DNA of 64,000 nucleotides, taken from assembly GCA_027482185.1 (NCBI GenBank), contig JAIXWF010000011.1, forward strand, positions 372,001 through 436,000, read 5' to 3'. The notes under the pieces were generated by a model that worked only from the letters and a program-made list of their open reading frames with translations, was not told the origin of the DNA and did not search any database. Positions 55,442 through 63,492 of this stretch are shown piece after piece. The position numbers and the translations under genes are program-made. The stretch is from Opitutaceae bacterium (GTDB taxonomy: Bacteria > Verrucomicrobiota > Verrucomicrobiia > Opitutales > Opitutaceae). Each line of letters begins with the position of its first letter. The stretch's first letter is position 1.

Positions 55442-55676
55442 CAAACTCCAAACGCCGCGCTATCGCCGCGACGTTTGGAGTTTGGGTTTGGAGTTCGGAG
55501 TTCGGGGTTCGGAGTTTGTCCGCCGGGGCGTGGATACGGGTTCTGGGTTTTGGGTTTTGAGTTTTGGGTTTTGGGTTTCGCCGGAGCTCGGGTGTTCCCG
55601 TTTTTCCAATTTTCCGATTTCCCAAGTTTCAGCTTTTCCGCCTTTCCGGTCTCCGGTCTCCGCATTCCGGTTTCCA
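55442..55676. repeat. Compound intergenic repeat: hairpin, heptamer and octamer blocks
   Basis: Between the dUTPase and the RG-rich gene. A perfect 13-bp inverted repeat, CAAACTCCAAACG (55442-55454) and CGTTTGGAGTTTG (55472-55484), opens the block. Heptamers of the type AGTTCGG follow to 55518, then six phased GGGTTTT-like heptamers at about 55540-55580, then octamers such as CCAATTTT and CCGATTTC at 55598-55676 as in family C. The remaining gap to 55849 shows nothing else. Confidence 0.8.
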
Positions 55677-55849
55677 CCAGTATCCGCCCTCCGGCGACGC
55701 CCGGAATTGCCCTTGCCTCCCGTGCCCTCGCGGGCGAGCCTCCACACTCCTTGCACGCGTCGAGCGCCTCCGGCGCTCCGGGTGCGCAACCACCACGGCC
55801 GCTCCCCTGTTTCCACGGGCGGAGCCGCCTTCATCCAAAAACAACACAC

Positions 55850-57007
55850 ATGTCAGATAACGAGAAGTCAGGCGCGCCGGTTCCGGCCCCCGCCGACTCG
55901 CCCGCGCCGGCCCCTGCCGCCGCGGAAGGCAACGGCGCCCCGAGCGCGCCCGTTGCGGCCGCCAGCGCTCCCGCTACCGGAGCCTTCGGCACGTTCGGAG
56001 CCACGCGCGGCTCCGGCCTCGCGCGCGGCAAGCGCATGAGCGCCCCGTCCGCCGCCCCGAGCAGCGCCCCCGCCGCCGGCTACAAGCCGAGCGCCTTGGA
56101 AGTGATCAAGCCGCAGAGCGAGTACCGCAACCCCTTCACCGGGGAAACCTCCGTGGCCTCCCCCGTCGTCGAAGCTCCGGCTCCGGCGCCGGCCCCGGTT
56201 GCCCCCGCGCCGGTCGCCGTCGCTCCGGTCGCCCCGGCCCCCGTGGCCGAAACGCCGGCTCCCGCCGCGCCCGCGGCTCCGGCCCCGGCGCCCGCCGCCC
56301 CGGCCGAGCCCGAGGCCAAGGCCGAGCTCAAGATTCTCCCGCCCGAGGAGGTCAAGCGTCCCGCCATGAAGTGGGAAGCCGGCTCCTCCGGCCACGAAGG
56401 CGCGCCCACCCGCGACGAACGTCCCACGTTTTCGCCCCGCGATCGTCGCGACGGCCGGGACGGCGGCGAGCGCCGCGAACCGCGCGAAGGCCGCGACCCG
56501 CAGGGGCGCGACGGCCAAGGCCGCGAAGGCCGCAATTTCGAACCCCGCGAGGGCGGCCGCGGCCGTCGCGACGGCGGCGAACGCCGCGACGGACGCGACG
56601 GTCGCGATCGCGGTTTCGAGCCGCGCTCCAACCAGCCGCACACGCCCCGTCCGGCCCCCGCGCCGGCCGAGGCCCCCAAGGCCTCCGGCGGTTTCATCGG
56701 CTGGGTCAAGGGTCTCTTCGGCGGCAAGCCCAAGGCACCCGAGGCTCCGGCCCCCGGTGCCGGCGGCGACGGACGTCGCGACGGCCAGGGCGGCGACCGC
56801 CATCGCGGCGGCCGTGGCCGCGGCGGTGAACGCGGCGGCTACCGCGACCAAGGTCCCCGCGGCGAAGGCGGCGAGGGCCAGGGTCACGGCCAAGGCGGCG
56901 AGCACGGCGACGGCCAGCGCCGTCGGCGTCGTCGCGGCGGCCGCGGCCGTTTCCGCGGCGAAGGCGGCCCGCGCCCCGAAGGCCAACAGGGCGGCGGCGC
57001 GATTTGA
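55850..57007 (+). CDS. Disordered Ala/Pro- and RG-rich protein of unknown function
   Basis: 385 residues of low-complexity sequence. Residues 1-170 are rich in Ala/Pro (APAPAPVAPAPVAVAPVAPA). Residues about 180-260 and 305-380 are rich in Arg/Gly/Asp repeats (GRDGGERREPREGRD, RGGRGRGGERGG, RRRRRRGGRGRFRG). A short ordered-looking patch, FIGWVKGLFGGK, lies in between. RG/RGG-rich tails bind RNA or membranes in other proteins, which suggests RNA-binding or condensate behaviour, but this is inference. The ATG at 55850 follows an A-rich leader without a Shine-Dalgarno sequence. A strong terminator follows. Confidence 0.75.
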   Translation: MSDNEKSGAPVPAPADSPAPAPAAAEGNGAPSAPVAAASAPATGAFGTFGATRGSGLARGKRMSAPSAAPSSAPAAGYKPSALEVIKPQSEYRNPFTGETSVASPVVEAPAPAPAPVAPAPVAVAPVAPAPVAETPAPAAPAAPAPAPAAPAEPEAKAELKILPPEEVKRPAMKWEAGSSGHEGAPTRDERPTFSPRDRRDGRDGGERREPREGRDPQGRDGQGREGRNFEPREGGRGRRDGGERRDGRDGRDRGFEPRSNQPHTPRPAPAPAEAPKASGGFIGWVKGLFGGKPKAPEAPAPGAGGDGRRDGQGGDRHRGGRGRGGERGGYRDQGPRGEGGEGQGHGQGGEHGDGQRRRRRRGGRGRFRGEGGPRPEGQQGGGAI

Positions 57008-57061
57008 GCGTCCCGTTCCGTTAATTCCTTGCCGAGCCCAACTCGGCCCGCGCATTTCAAA

Positions 57062-57093
57062 GGCGCCCGCACTCCGCGGGCGCCTTTTTCTTT
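57062..57093 (+). terminator. Rho-independent terminator of the RG-rich protein gene
   Basis: A 9-bp GC-rich stem, GGCGCCCGC/GCGGGCGCC, with a 5-nt loop is followed by TTTTTCTTTT. It lies about 55 bases past the stop, isolating the gene from murA. Confidence 0.93.
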
Positions 57094-57165
57094 TCCGCTG
57101 CCCGGACTTCCGCGTTCCACGCTCCGGCCGCATCCTTTCCCTCCGCTCCAACTTCCCGCTCCCAG

Positions 57166-58455
57166 ATGGCCGATCTCATCGTCAACGGCGGCAAACCGCT
57201 CTCCGGCGTCATCACCCCCTCCGGCAACAAGAATTCCGTGCTGCCGATTTTCTGCGCCACGCTGCTCACCGACGAGCCGGTCACGCTGAAGAACGTCCCC
57301 GACATCACCGATCTCGACAAACTCGTCGCCTTCTTCCGCGGCCAGGGTTCGAAGATCGAGTGGAACCGCGAGTCCGGCGTCATGCGCGTCGACCACAGCT
57401 CGTTCCGCAGCACGCTCGTCAACCACGAGCTGCCGCAGGACATGCGCTCGACGGTGCTGCTTTACCCGGCGCTCCTGCAACGTCTCCGCCGCATCAGCAT
57501 CCTCGCCAACACCAAGGGCTGCTCCCTCGGCGTGCGCGAAATCGATCCGCACCTCGACATCCTCCGCGCTCTCGGCGCCGTCATCAACGAGGGCGACCCG
57601 CTCGTGATCGCGTTGCCCAACGGTTTCCAGGGCGCGCGCCATTGGCTCGACTACATGTCCGTCACCGTGACGGAAAACTTCGCCATGGCCGCCGCGTTGG
57701 CGAAAGGGAAATCCGTCCTCGTCAACGCCGCCAGCGAACCCCACGTGCAGGACCTCTGCGCCGCCCTCGTCGCCATGGGCGCCAAGATCAAGGGCCTCGG
57801 CACCTCCATGCTCGAGATCACCGGCGTCAAGAAACTGCACGGCGCCACGATCACGATCAGCAGCGACTACCACGAGATCGTCACCTTCCTCGCCCTCGGC
57901 GCCATCACCGGCGGCGAAGTCACGGTGAAGAAATCGCTCCCGCAGCATTTCGACCTCATCGTGCGCGCCTTCGCCAAACTCGGCGTCGTCGTCGAGCAGG
58001 AGGGCGACATCGCCCGCGTCCGGCGCAACCAAAAGCTCGTCATCCAGACGCCGTACACGAGCAACCTGCTGCCGAAGATCGAGGCCGCGCCGTGGCCGTA
58101 TTTCTCCGTCGACCTGCTGCCGCTGCTCATCGCGCTCAGCACGCGCGCCGACGGCACGATCCATTTCTGGAACAAGGTCTACGAGAACGGCTTCTCCTGG
58201 ATGCCCGAGCTGGCGAAGTTCGGCGCCCACGTGATGGTCGGCGACCCGCACCGCATCGTCGTCTTCGGCAACCGCCCGCTCCGCCCCGCCGTCGTCGATT
58301 CGCCCTACATCATCCGCGCCGCCGTCGCCCTCGCGATGGTCGCCGCCGCCATCCCCGGCCGCTCCGTCGTCCGCAACGCCGAGATCATCAAGCGCGCCCA
58401 CCCGCGCTTCGTCGAAAATCTCCGCAGCCTCGGCGCCGAACTGGAGTGGAAGTGA
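57166..58455 (+). CDS. murA: UDP-N-acetylglucosamine 1-carboxyvinyltransferase (MurA-like, divergent)
   Basis: 429 residues with the EPSP-synthase fold; MurA transfers enolpyruvate to UDP-GlcNAc, the first step of peptidoglycan synthesis. The Lys-Asn pair K22/N23 is in SGNKNSVLP, the loop Cys is C119 in NTKGCSLGVREIDPHLD, and the core Asp is in YFSVDLLPLLIAL. In standard MurA the loop reads GGCxIGxRPVDLH; here the Pro after Arg and the flanking Gly are changed, so it may be a divergent paralogue. Start ATG 57166. It precedes ruvB. Confidence 0.83.
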   Translation: MADLIVNGGKPLSGVITPSGNKNSVLPIFCATLLTDEPVTLKNVPDITDLDKLVAFFRGQGSKIEWNRESGVMRVDHSSFRSTLVNHELPQDMRSTVLLYPALLQRLRRISILANTKGCSLGVREIDPHLDILRALGAVINEGDPLVIALPNGFQGARHWLDYMSVTVTENFAMAAALAKGKSVLVNAASEPHVQDLCAALVAMGAKIKGLGTSMLEITGVKKLHGATITISSDYHEIVTFLALGAITGGEVTVKKSLPQHFDLIVRAFAKLGVVVEQEGDIARVRRNQKLVIQTPYTSNLLPKIEAAPWPYFSVDLLPLLIALSTRADGTIHFWNKVYENGFSWMPELAKFGAHVMVGDPHRIVVFGNRPLRPAVVDSPYIIRAAVALAMVAAAIPGRSVVRNAEIIKRAHPRFVENLRSLGAELEWK

Positions 58456-58461
58456 GGATTT

Positions 58462-58554
58462 GAACCACAGAGACACAGAGGCCCAAACAACTTTGTCCGC
58501 CAAGATACGTGCCCTTCCGTTTTGAACTCTGTGCTCTCCATGCCTCTGTGGTTC
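58462..58554. repeat. CACAGAGG-armed palindromic repeat, family E copy 3
   Basis: 93 bp between murA and ruvB. The outer arms GAACCACAGAG and CTCTGTGGTTC pair perfectly over 11 bp, and inside ACACAGAGGC is echoed by AACTCTGTGCTCTCC. It ends 16 bases before the ruvB ATG. Confidence 0.7.
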
Positions 58555-58570
58555 ACTCAATGATCCGCCC

Positions 58571-59611
58571 ATGACCGCCGAACCTCAAAAAGGCTTGGGT
58601 TATATCACATCCGCCCTCGCCGCGCCGGTCTCGCCGGCCGAGGCCGCGCTCCGGCCGTTGTCGTTCGCGGATTTCACCGGCCAACCGAAAACCGTCGAAC
58701 GCCTCCAGGTCATGGTCGGCGCCGCCAAACGCCGCGGCGATCCGCTCAACCACATCTTGCTCTCCGGCCCGCCCGGCCTCGGCAAGACCACCCTCGCGTT
58801 CATCCTCGGCCATGAACTCGGCAAAAGCGTCCGCGTCACCTCCGGCCCCGTCATCGAAAAAGCCGGCGACCTCGCCGGCCTCCTGACCAATCTCGAGGAA
58901 GGCGACATCCTCTTCATCGACGAGATCCACCGCATCCCCAAGACCGTCGAGGAATACCTCTACTCCGCGATGGAGGACTTCCGTCTCGATATCATGATCG
59001 ACCAGGGGCCCAACGCCCGCAGCGTCCGGCTCACGATCCCGCGCTTCACCTTGGTCGGCGCCACCACGCGCAGCGGTCTGCTCACCGCCCCGCTGCGCTC
59101 CCGCTTCACGTTGCAGACCCGGCTCGACTACTACGACCGCTCCACCCTCGATACGATCGTCCGCCGCAGCTGCGATCTGCTGAAAATCGACGTCGAAGCC
59201 GGCGGCTCGCAGGAAATCGCCGCGCGCTCCCGCGGCACGCCCCGCGTCGCCAACAACCTTATCAACTTCGTCCGCGACTTCGCCCAGGAACGCGCCAAGG
59301 GCCGCATCACGCAGCCCGTCGCCGCCGCCGCCCTCGAACTGCTCGAGATCGACGCCGCCGGCCTCGACGAAATGGACAAACGCATGCTCCGCGTCATGGC
59401 CGAAAACTACCGCGGCGGCCCCGTCGGCATCGGCACCATCGCCGTCGCCGTCGGCGAGGAAGCCGAGACGCTCGAGGAGGTCCACGAACCCTTCCTTATC
59501 CAGGAAGGCTACCTCCAGCGCACGCAGCAGGGCCGCGTCCTCACCGCCAAAGGCTACCACGCCATCGGCCTGAAGGCCGCCGCCGGCGGCGACCAAGGCT
59601 CGCTGCTCTGA
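58571..59611 (+). CDS. ruvB: Holliday junction branch-migration ATPase RuvB
   Basis: 346 residues, AAA+ motor that with RuvA drives branch migration. N-terminal LRPLSFADFTGQ is followed by Walker A SGPPGLGKTTL, Walker B ILFIDEIHR, sensor GATTRSG and the Arg finger LTAPLRSRF. The C-terminal winged helix contains GPVGIGTIAVAVGEE and LIQEGYLQRTQQGR. Length is normal. Starting ATG 58571 gives the usual short leader before the motor. RuvA and RuvC are not adjacent. Confidence 0.98.
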   Translation: MTAEPQKGLGYITSALAAPVSPAEAALRPLSFADFTGQPKTVERLQVMVGAAKRRGDPLNHILLSGPPGLGKTTLAFILGHELGKSVRVTSGPVIEKAGDLAGLLTNLEEGDILFIDEIHRIPKTVEEYLYSAMEDFRLDIMIDQGPNARSVRLTIPRFTLVGATTRSGLLTAPLRSRFTLQTRLDYYDRSTLDTIVRRSCDLLKIDVEAGGSQEIAARSRGTPRVANNLINFVRDFAQERAKGRITQPVAAAALELLEIDAAGLDEMDKRMLRVMAENYRGGPVGIGTIAVAVGEEAETLEEVHEPFLIQEGYLQRTQQGRVLTAKGYHAIGLKAAAGGDQGSLL

Positions 59612-59624
59612 GACCGGAGTCAGA

Positions 59625-59701
59625 AGTTGAGGGTTGAGAGCTGGGAGACCGACCCAACTCCGAACCCCAACTCCAAACCCCAAACTCAAAACTCCGAACT
59701 C
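59625..59701. repeat. Partial family A arm joined to a heptamer tract (copy 4)
   Basis: 77 bp after ruvB. GTTGAGGGTTGAGAG (59625-59639) and TGGGAGACCGA (59642-59652) match one end of the family A element at 25544. The rest is heptamer-phased: AACTCCG, AACCCC, AACTCCA, AACCCCA, AACTCAA, AACTCCG, AACTCGG. It therefore links the two repeat types. Confidence 0.65.
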
Positions 59702-59726
59702 GGCGCGCGCCGCGCGCCGCCGCCCC

Positions 59727-60512
59727 GTGATCCCTCCCGCTGTCCGCCGTTGCCTCGGGCTCGCCCTCGCGGCCGTCTGCGCGGTGGTCCTGCGCGCAGC
59801 CGACGCCGAAGGACCCGTCCCTTTCGATCTCGATCTGCACATGCGCGGCGCGCGCGTCTACGAGCGGCAATGCGCCCCCTGCCACGGCCGCAACGGCCGC
59901 GGCGACGGCGACTGGGCCTCCGATGTCGCCGTCAAACCGCGCAATTTCGCCCGCGGCCTCTTCAAGTTCCGCTCCACCCCGCCGGGCAAGCTCCCCACCG
60001 CCGCCGACCTCAGACGCACCGTGCGCACCGGCATGTCGGGCACGATGATGCCCGCGTTCACGAAGCTGACCGACGGCGAAGTCGACGCCGTCCTCGCCTA
60101 TGTGCGCAGTTTCTCGAAACGCTGGGCCGACCCCGCCGCCTACGCGGCCCCCGTTCCCCTGCCCGCCGCCCCGCCGGCGTGGTTCGGCGCCGGTCCGCTT
60201 CAGGACGCCGCCGCCCGGCGGGGCGCCGCCCTCTTCGCCGTCCACTGCGCGACCTGTCACGGTCCGGCCGGACGCGGCGACGGCCCCGCCGCCGCCGGCC
60301 TGCGCGATGCCTGGGACCGCCCGATCGCGCCCGCCAATCTGGCCGCCGCGCACTTCAAGAGCGGCGACGCCCCGACCGACCTCTTCCGCACCGTCGCCGT
60401 GGGTCTCGACGGCACCCCCATGGCCGGCTTCCTGCCCGCCCTCGGCACCGAAGCGCTGTGGGATCTCCTCGCGTTCATCCGCACCCTCGCACCGGTTTCG
60501 CCGGGCCGCTGA
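59727..60512 (+). CDS. Diheme cytochrome c
   Basis: 261 residues from GTG 59727. A short leader (LGLALAAVCAVVLRA) is followed by two class I cytochrome c domains. Heme sites are CAPCHG (near residue 50) and CATCHG (near 175), and the likely axial Met residues are in GTMMPAFT and GTPMAGFLP. Each domain ends in a typical helix (AVLAYVRSF, LLAFIRTL). A periplasmic electron carrier; its partners are not obvious here. The GTG is preferred because it sits just before the leader; no ATG is near. Confidence 0.9.
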   Translation: MIPPAVRRCLGLALAAVCAVVLRAADAEGPVPFDLDLHMRGARVYERQCAPCHGRNGRGDGDWASDVAVKPRNFARGLFKFRSTPPGKLPTAADLRRTVRTGMSGTMMPAFTKLTDGEVDAVLAYVRSFSKRWADPAAYAAPVPLPAAPPAWFGAGPLQDAAARRGAALFAVHCATCHGPAGRGDGPAAAGLRDAWDRPIAPANLAAAHFKSGDAPTDLFRTVAVGLDGTPMAGFLPALGTEALWDLLAFIRTLAPVSPGR

Positions 60513-60570
60513 CACCCCGCCAGTTTCGCATTCCCACCGCGCGCGAACCGGGCACGCTCGCGCGGTTCCC

Positions 60571-62952
60571 ATGCACCTTCCCCGTCTCGCCGTTTCGCTC
60601 CTCGCCTGCGTCGTCGCCGTCCCGTTGTTCGCCGCCGCCGGAGCCCCGGTCGCCAAGTTCCAGCAGTTGGAACAAGCGCTCCCTTCGCCCACGCCGCAGC
60701 GCAACGCCGCCGGTGCGCCCGGGCCCGCCTACTGGCAGAACCGCGCCGACTACGATCTCGATATCGAACTCGACGACGCGAACCGCCGCCTCACCGGCCG
60801 CGGCACAATTACGTTCCACAACCGCTCGCCCGACCCGCTCGCCTACGTCTGGCTCCAGCTCGACCAAAACCACTTCGCCCACGACGCCGACGCCCGCACC
60901 GCCTCGCGCCGCTCCATCGACTCCGGCAAACTCGGCTACCGTTCCCTCGAGCAATTGCTCCTGCAGGAATCGTACGACGGCACCCTCAAGCTCGGCGCGG
61001 TGACCGACGCCGCCGGCCAGCCGCTCAAGCACACCGTCGTGAAAACGATGCTGCGCATCGACCTGCCCGCGCCGCTCGCCCCCGGCGCCTCGACCGCGTT
61101 CAAGCTCTCCTGGGAATACCCGATCAACGACATGAAGCGCTTCGGCGGCCGCACCGGCTACGAGCACTTCCCGGCCGACGACAACTGCGTCTACACCCTC
61201 GCCCAGTTCTTCCCGCGCCTCGCCGCCTACACCGACTACGCCGGCTGGGTGCACAAACAGTTCCTCGGTACCGGCGAATTCACCCTCGAGTTCGGCGACT
61301 ACAACGTCCGTCTCACCGTGCCCGCCGACCACGTCGTCGGCGCCACCGGCATTCTGCAGAATCCCGACCAAGTCCTGAGCCCCGCGCAACGCGAGCGCCT
61401 GCGCGAGGCTTACGGTTCGACCAAAAAGACCGTCTTCATCGTCACGCCCGACGAAGCCCGCGCCGCCGAAAAGACAAAGGCCACCGGCAAAAAGACCTGG
61501 CACTTCCGCGCGGAAAACGTCCGCGACTTCGCCTTCGCCTCCTCGCGCAAGTTCGTCTGGGACGCCATGGCCGTCGCCGGCACCCAGTATCCGCTGCCGC
61601 CCGCGCGCGCCGGCGGCGCCGCCGACCGCATGCAACGCCTGCCCGTCATGGCCATGTCGCTCTATCCGAAGGAAGGCATGCCGCTCTGGGACAAATATTC
61701 GACCCACGCCATCGCCCACACGATCGAGGTCTACTCGAAGTTCACGTTCCAATACCCGTACCCCGTCGCCTACTCCGTCATGGGCGGCCTCGGCGGCGGC
61801 ATGGAGTATCCGATGATCTGCTACAACGGCCCCCGGCCCGAGGACGACGGCACCTACACCGAACGCGTGAAGTACGGCCTCATCGGCGTCATCATCCACG
61901 AGGTCGGCCACAACTACTTCCCGATGATCGTCAATTCCGACGAGCGCCAGTGGACTTGGATGGACGAAGGCCTGAACTCCTTCGTCCAGGCGCTGGCCCA
62001 CGAGGAATGGGAAAAGGACTGGCCGCAGCGCCGCAACGAACGCGACCTAGTCGAATACATGCGCCGCACCGACCGCGTGCCGGTGATGACGAATTCCGAA
62101 TCCATCGCCGATCTCGGCAACAACAGCTACGCCCAGCCCACCGTCGCCCTGAGCGTGCTCCGCGAACACATCCTCGGCCGCGAGCTCTTCGACCACGCCT
62201 TCAAGACCTATGCGCAGCGCTGGATGTTCAAACGCCCGACGCCCGCGGACTTCTTCCGCACCATGGAGGACGCCAGCGGCATCGATCTCGATTGGTTCTG
62301 GCGCGGTTGGTTCTACGGCACCGACCGCGTCGATGTCGCCGTCGACCAGGTGAAGTGGCTGCAGCTCGACTCCCGCGATCCCGCGATCGAAAAGCCGAAG
62401 ACCAAGGCCGAGAAGGACGCCCTGCCCGCCATGACCTCCCGCGCCCTCAACGCCGACCTGCCCAAGCGCCTCGACCGTTTCCCGGAGCTGAAGGATTTCT
62501 ACGACGGCTTCGACGAAGCCAGCGTCCTCCCCAGCGAGAAGAAGGCCTACGAGTCCCTGCTCAAGGAGTTGGCCAAGGCGAAGATCGATCCCGCGCTGCT
62601 CAAGACCCCGCACAACTTCTACGTCGTCGAGTTTTCCAACGTCGGCGGCCTGCTCACGCCGCTGATCCTCAAGCTCGATTTCACGGACGGCAGCTCCGAG
62701 GAACTGAAGATTCCCGCGGAAATCTGGCGCTTCAACACGGAGAAAACCTCGAAGCTCATCCTGACGAAGAAAGAATTGAAGGCCGTGACCTTCGATCCGC
62801 GTCAGGAACTCGTCGACTGCGACATCGAGAACAACTTCTGGCCGCGCCGCCCGGTGAAGTCGAAGTTCCAGCTCTTCAAGGAAGAGACCCCGAAGAATCC
62901 GATGCGCGAACTCACGAAGCCCGAAGCCGCCAAAACCGAAGATCCGAAGTGA
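60571..62952 (+). CDS. Exported M1 family zinc metallopeptidase
   Basis: 793 residues: signal peptide (LAVSLLACVVAVPLFA), beta-rich N-terminal domain, then the gluzincin site with H443/E444/H447 in IIHEVGHNYFP and third ligand E466 in WMDEGLNSF. The exopeptidase-type motif is GGMEYPM. The long C-terminal part is helical and charged, ending near residue 793. Members act on peptides or as non-peptidase scaffolds; which applies is unknown. The small DUF6702 gene starts 4 bases after the stop, a pairing I have in mind from other genomes, suggesting cooperation. Confidence 0.92.
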   Translation: MHLPRLAVSLLACVVAVPLFAAAGAPVAKFQQLEQALPSPTPQRNAAGAPGPAYWQNRADYDLDIELDDANRRLTGRGTITFHNRSPDPLAYVWLQLDQNHFAHDADARTASRRSIDSGKLGYRSLEQLLLQESYDGTLKLGAVTDAAGQPLKHTVVKTMLRIDLPAPLAPGASTAFKLSWEYPINDMKRFGGRTGYEHFPADDNCVYTLAQFFPRLAAYTDYAGWVHKQFLGTGEFTLEFGDYNVRLTVPADHVVGATGILQNPDQVLSPAQRERLREAYGSTKKTVFIVTPDEARAAEKTKATGKKTWHFRAENVRDFAFASSRKFVWDAMAVAGTQYPLPPARAGGAADRMQRLPVMAMSLYPKEGMPLWDKYSTHAIAHTIEVYSKFTFQYPYPVAYSVMGGLGGGMEYPMICYNGPRPEDDGTYTERVKYGLIGVIIHEVGHNYFPMIVNSDERQWTWMDEGLNSFVQALAHEEWEKDWPQRRNERDLVEYMRRTDRVPVMTNSESIADLGNNSYAQPTVALSVLREHILGRELFDHAFKTYAQRWMFKRPTPADFFRTMEDASGIDLDWFWRGWFYGTDRVDVAVDQVKWLQLDSRDPAIEKPKTKAEKDALPAMTSRALNADLPKRLDRFPELKDFYDGFDEASVLPSEKKAYESLLKELAKAKIDPALLKTPHNFYVVEFSNVGGLLTPLILKLDFTDGSSEELKIPAEIWRFNTEKTSKLILTKKELKAVTFDPRQELVDCDIENNFWPRRPVKSKFQLFKEETPKNPMRELTKPEAAKTEDPK

Positions 62953-62956
62953 GCGC

Positions 62957-63475
62957 ATGATCCGTCGCCGGCTGTCCGTCCTCGCCCTCGCGCTCGGCCT
63001 GCTGGCCGCCGCGCGGGGCCACGAGATCCATACCTCGTTCGCCGAGGCGGACCACCGGCCGGAAAGAGGCGTCCTCGAAATCTCGATCCGCGTCTTCGCC
63101 GACGACTTCGAAGCCGCGCTGGCGAAGCGCGCCGGCAAACCCGTGTCGCTCGCCAAAACGCCGGCCGCGGAATTCGACGCCCTCGCCCGCGCCTACCTCG
63201 CGGAAAACTTCACCGTACGCTCCGCCGCCGGGCAGCCCGCGGCCCCGCGCTGGGTCGGAAAACAGCTCGAGGACGCGGCCAACGAGCTCTGGCTCTTCGT
63301 CGAGTATCCGTTTCCCGGCGACGTCGACGGCGCCCTGATCCGCCACGGCTTTCTGCGCGAGCTGTTTCCCAACCAGCTCAATTCCGTGCTCGTGCGCGCC
63401 GGCCCGCGCGCCGTCACGCTCGTCTTCTTCCCCGACCCGCGGGAGAAGTCCGTGCGGTTTCCCGCCGCCCGCTGA
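62957..63475 (+). CDS. Small exported DUF6702-like protein
   Basis: 172 residues with a leader (RRLSVLALALGLLAAARG) and a beta-rich domain that opens HEIHTSFAEADHRPERGVLEI and continues ISIRVFADDFEAAL, the pattern of DUF6702. Function unknown. It starts 4 bases after the M1 peptidase stop, so the two are cotranscribed; it may be a periplasmic partner or cofactor of that peptidase. Confidence 0.75.
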   Translation: MIRRRLSVLALALGLLAAARGHEIHTSFAEADHRPERGVLEISIRVFADDFEAALAKRAGKPVSLAKTPAAEFDALARAYLAENFTVRSAAGQPAAPRWVGKQLEDAANELWLFVEYPFPGDVDGALIRHGFLRELFPNQLNSVLVRAGPRAVTLVFFPDPREKSVRFPAAR

Positions 63476-63492
63476 ACGTCCGCCGTCGCCGA

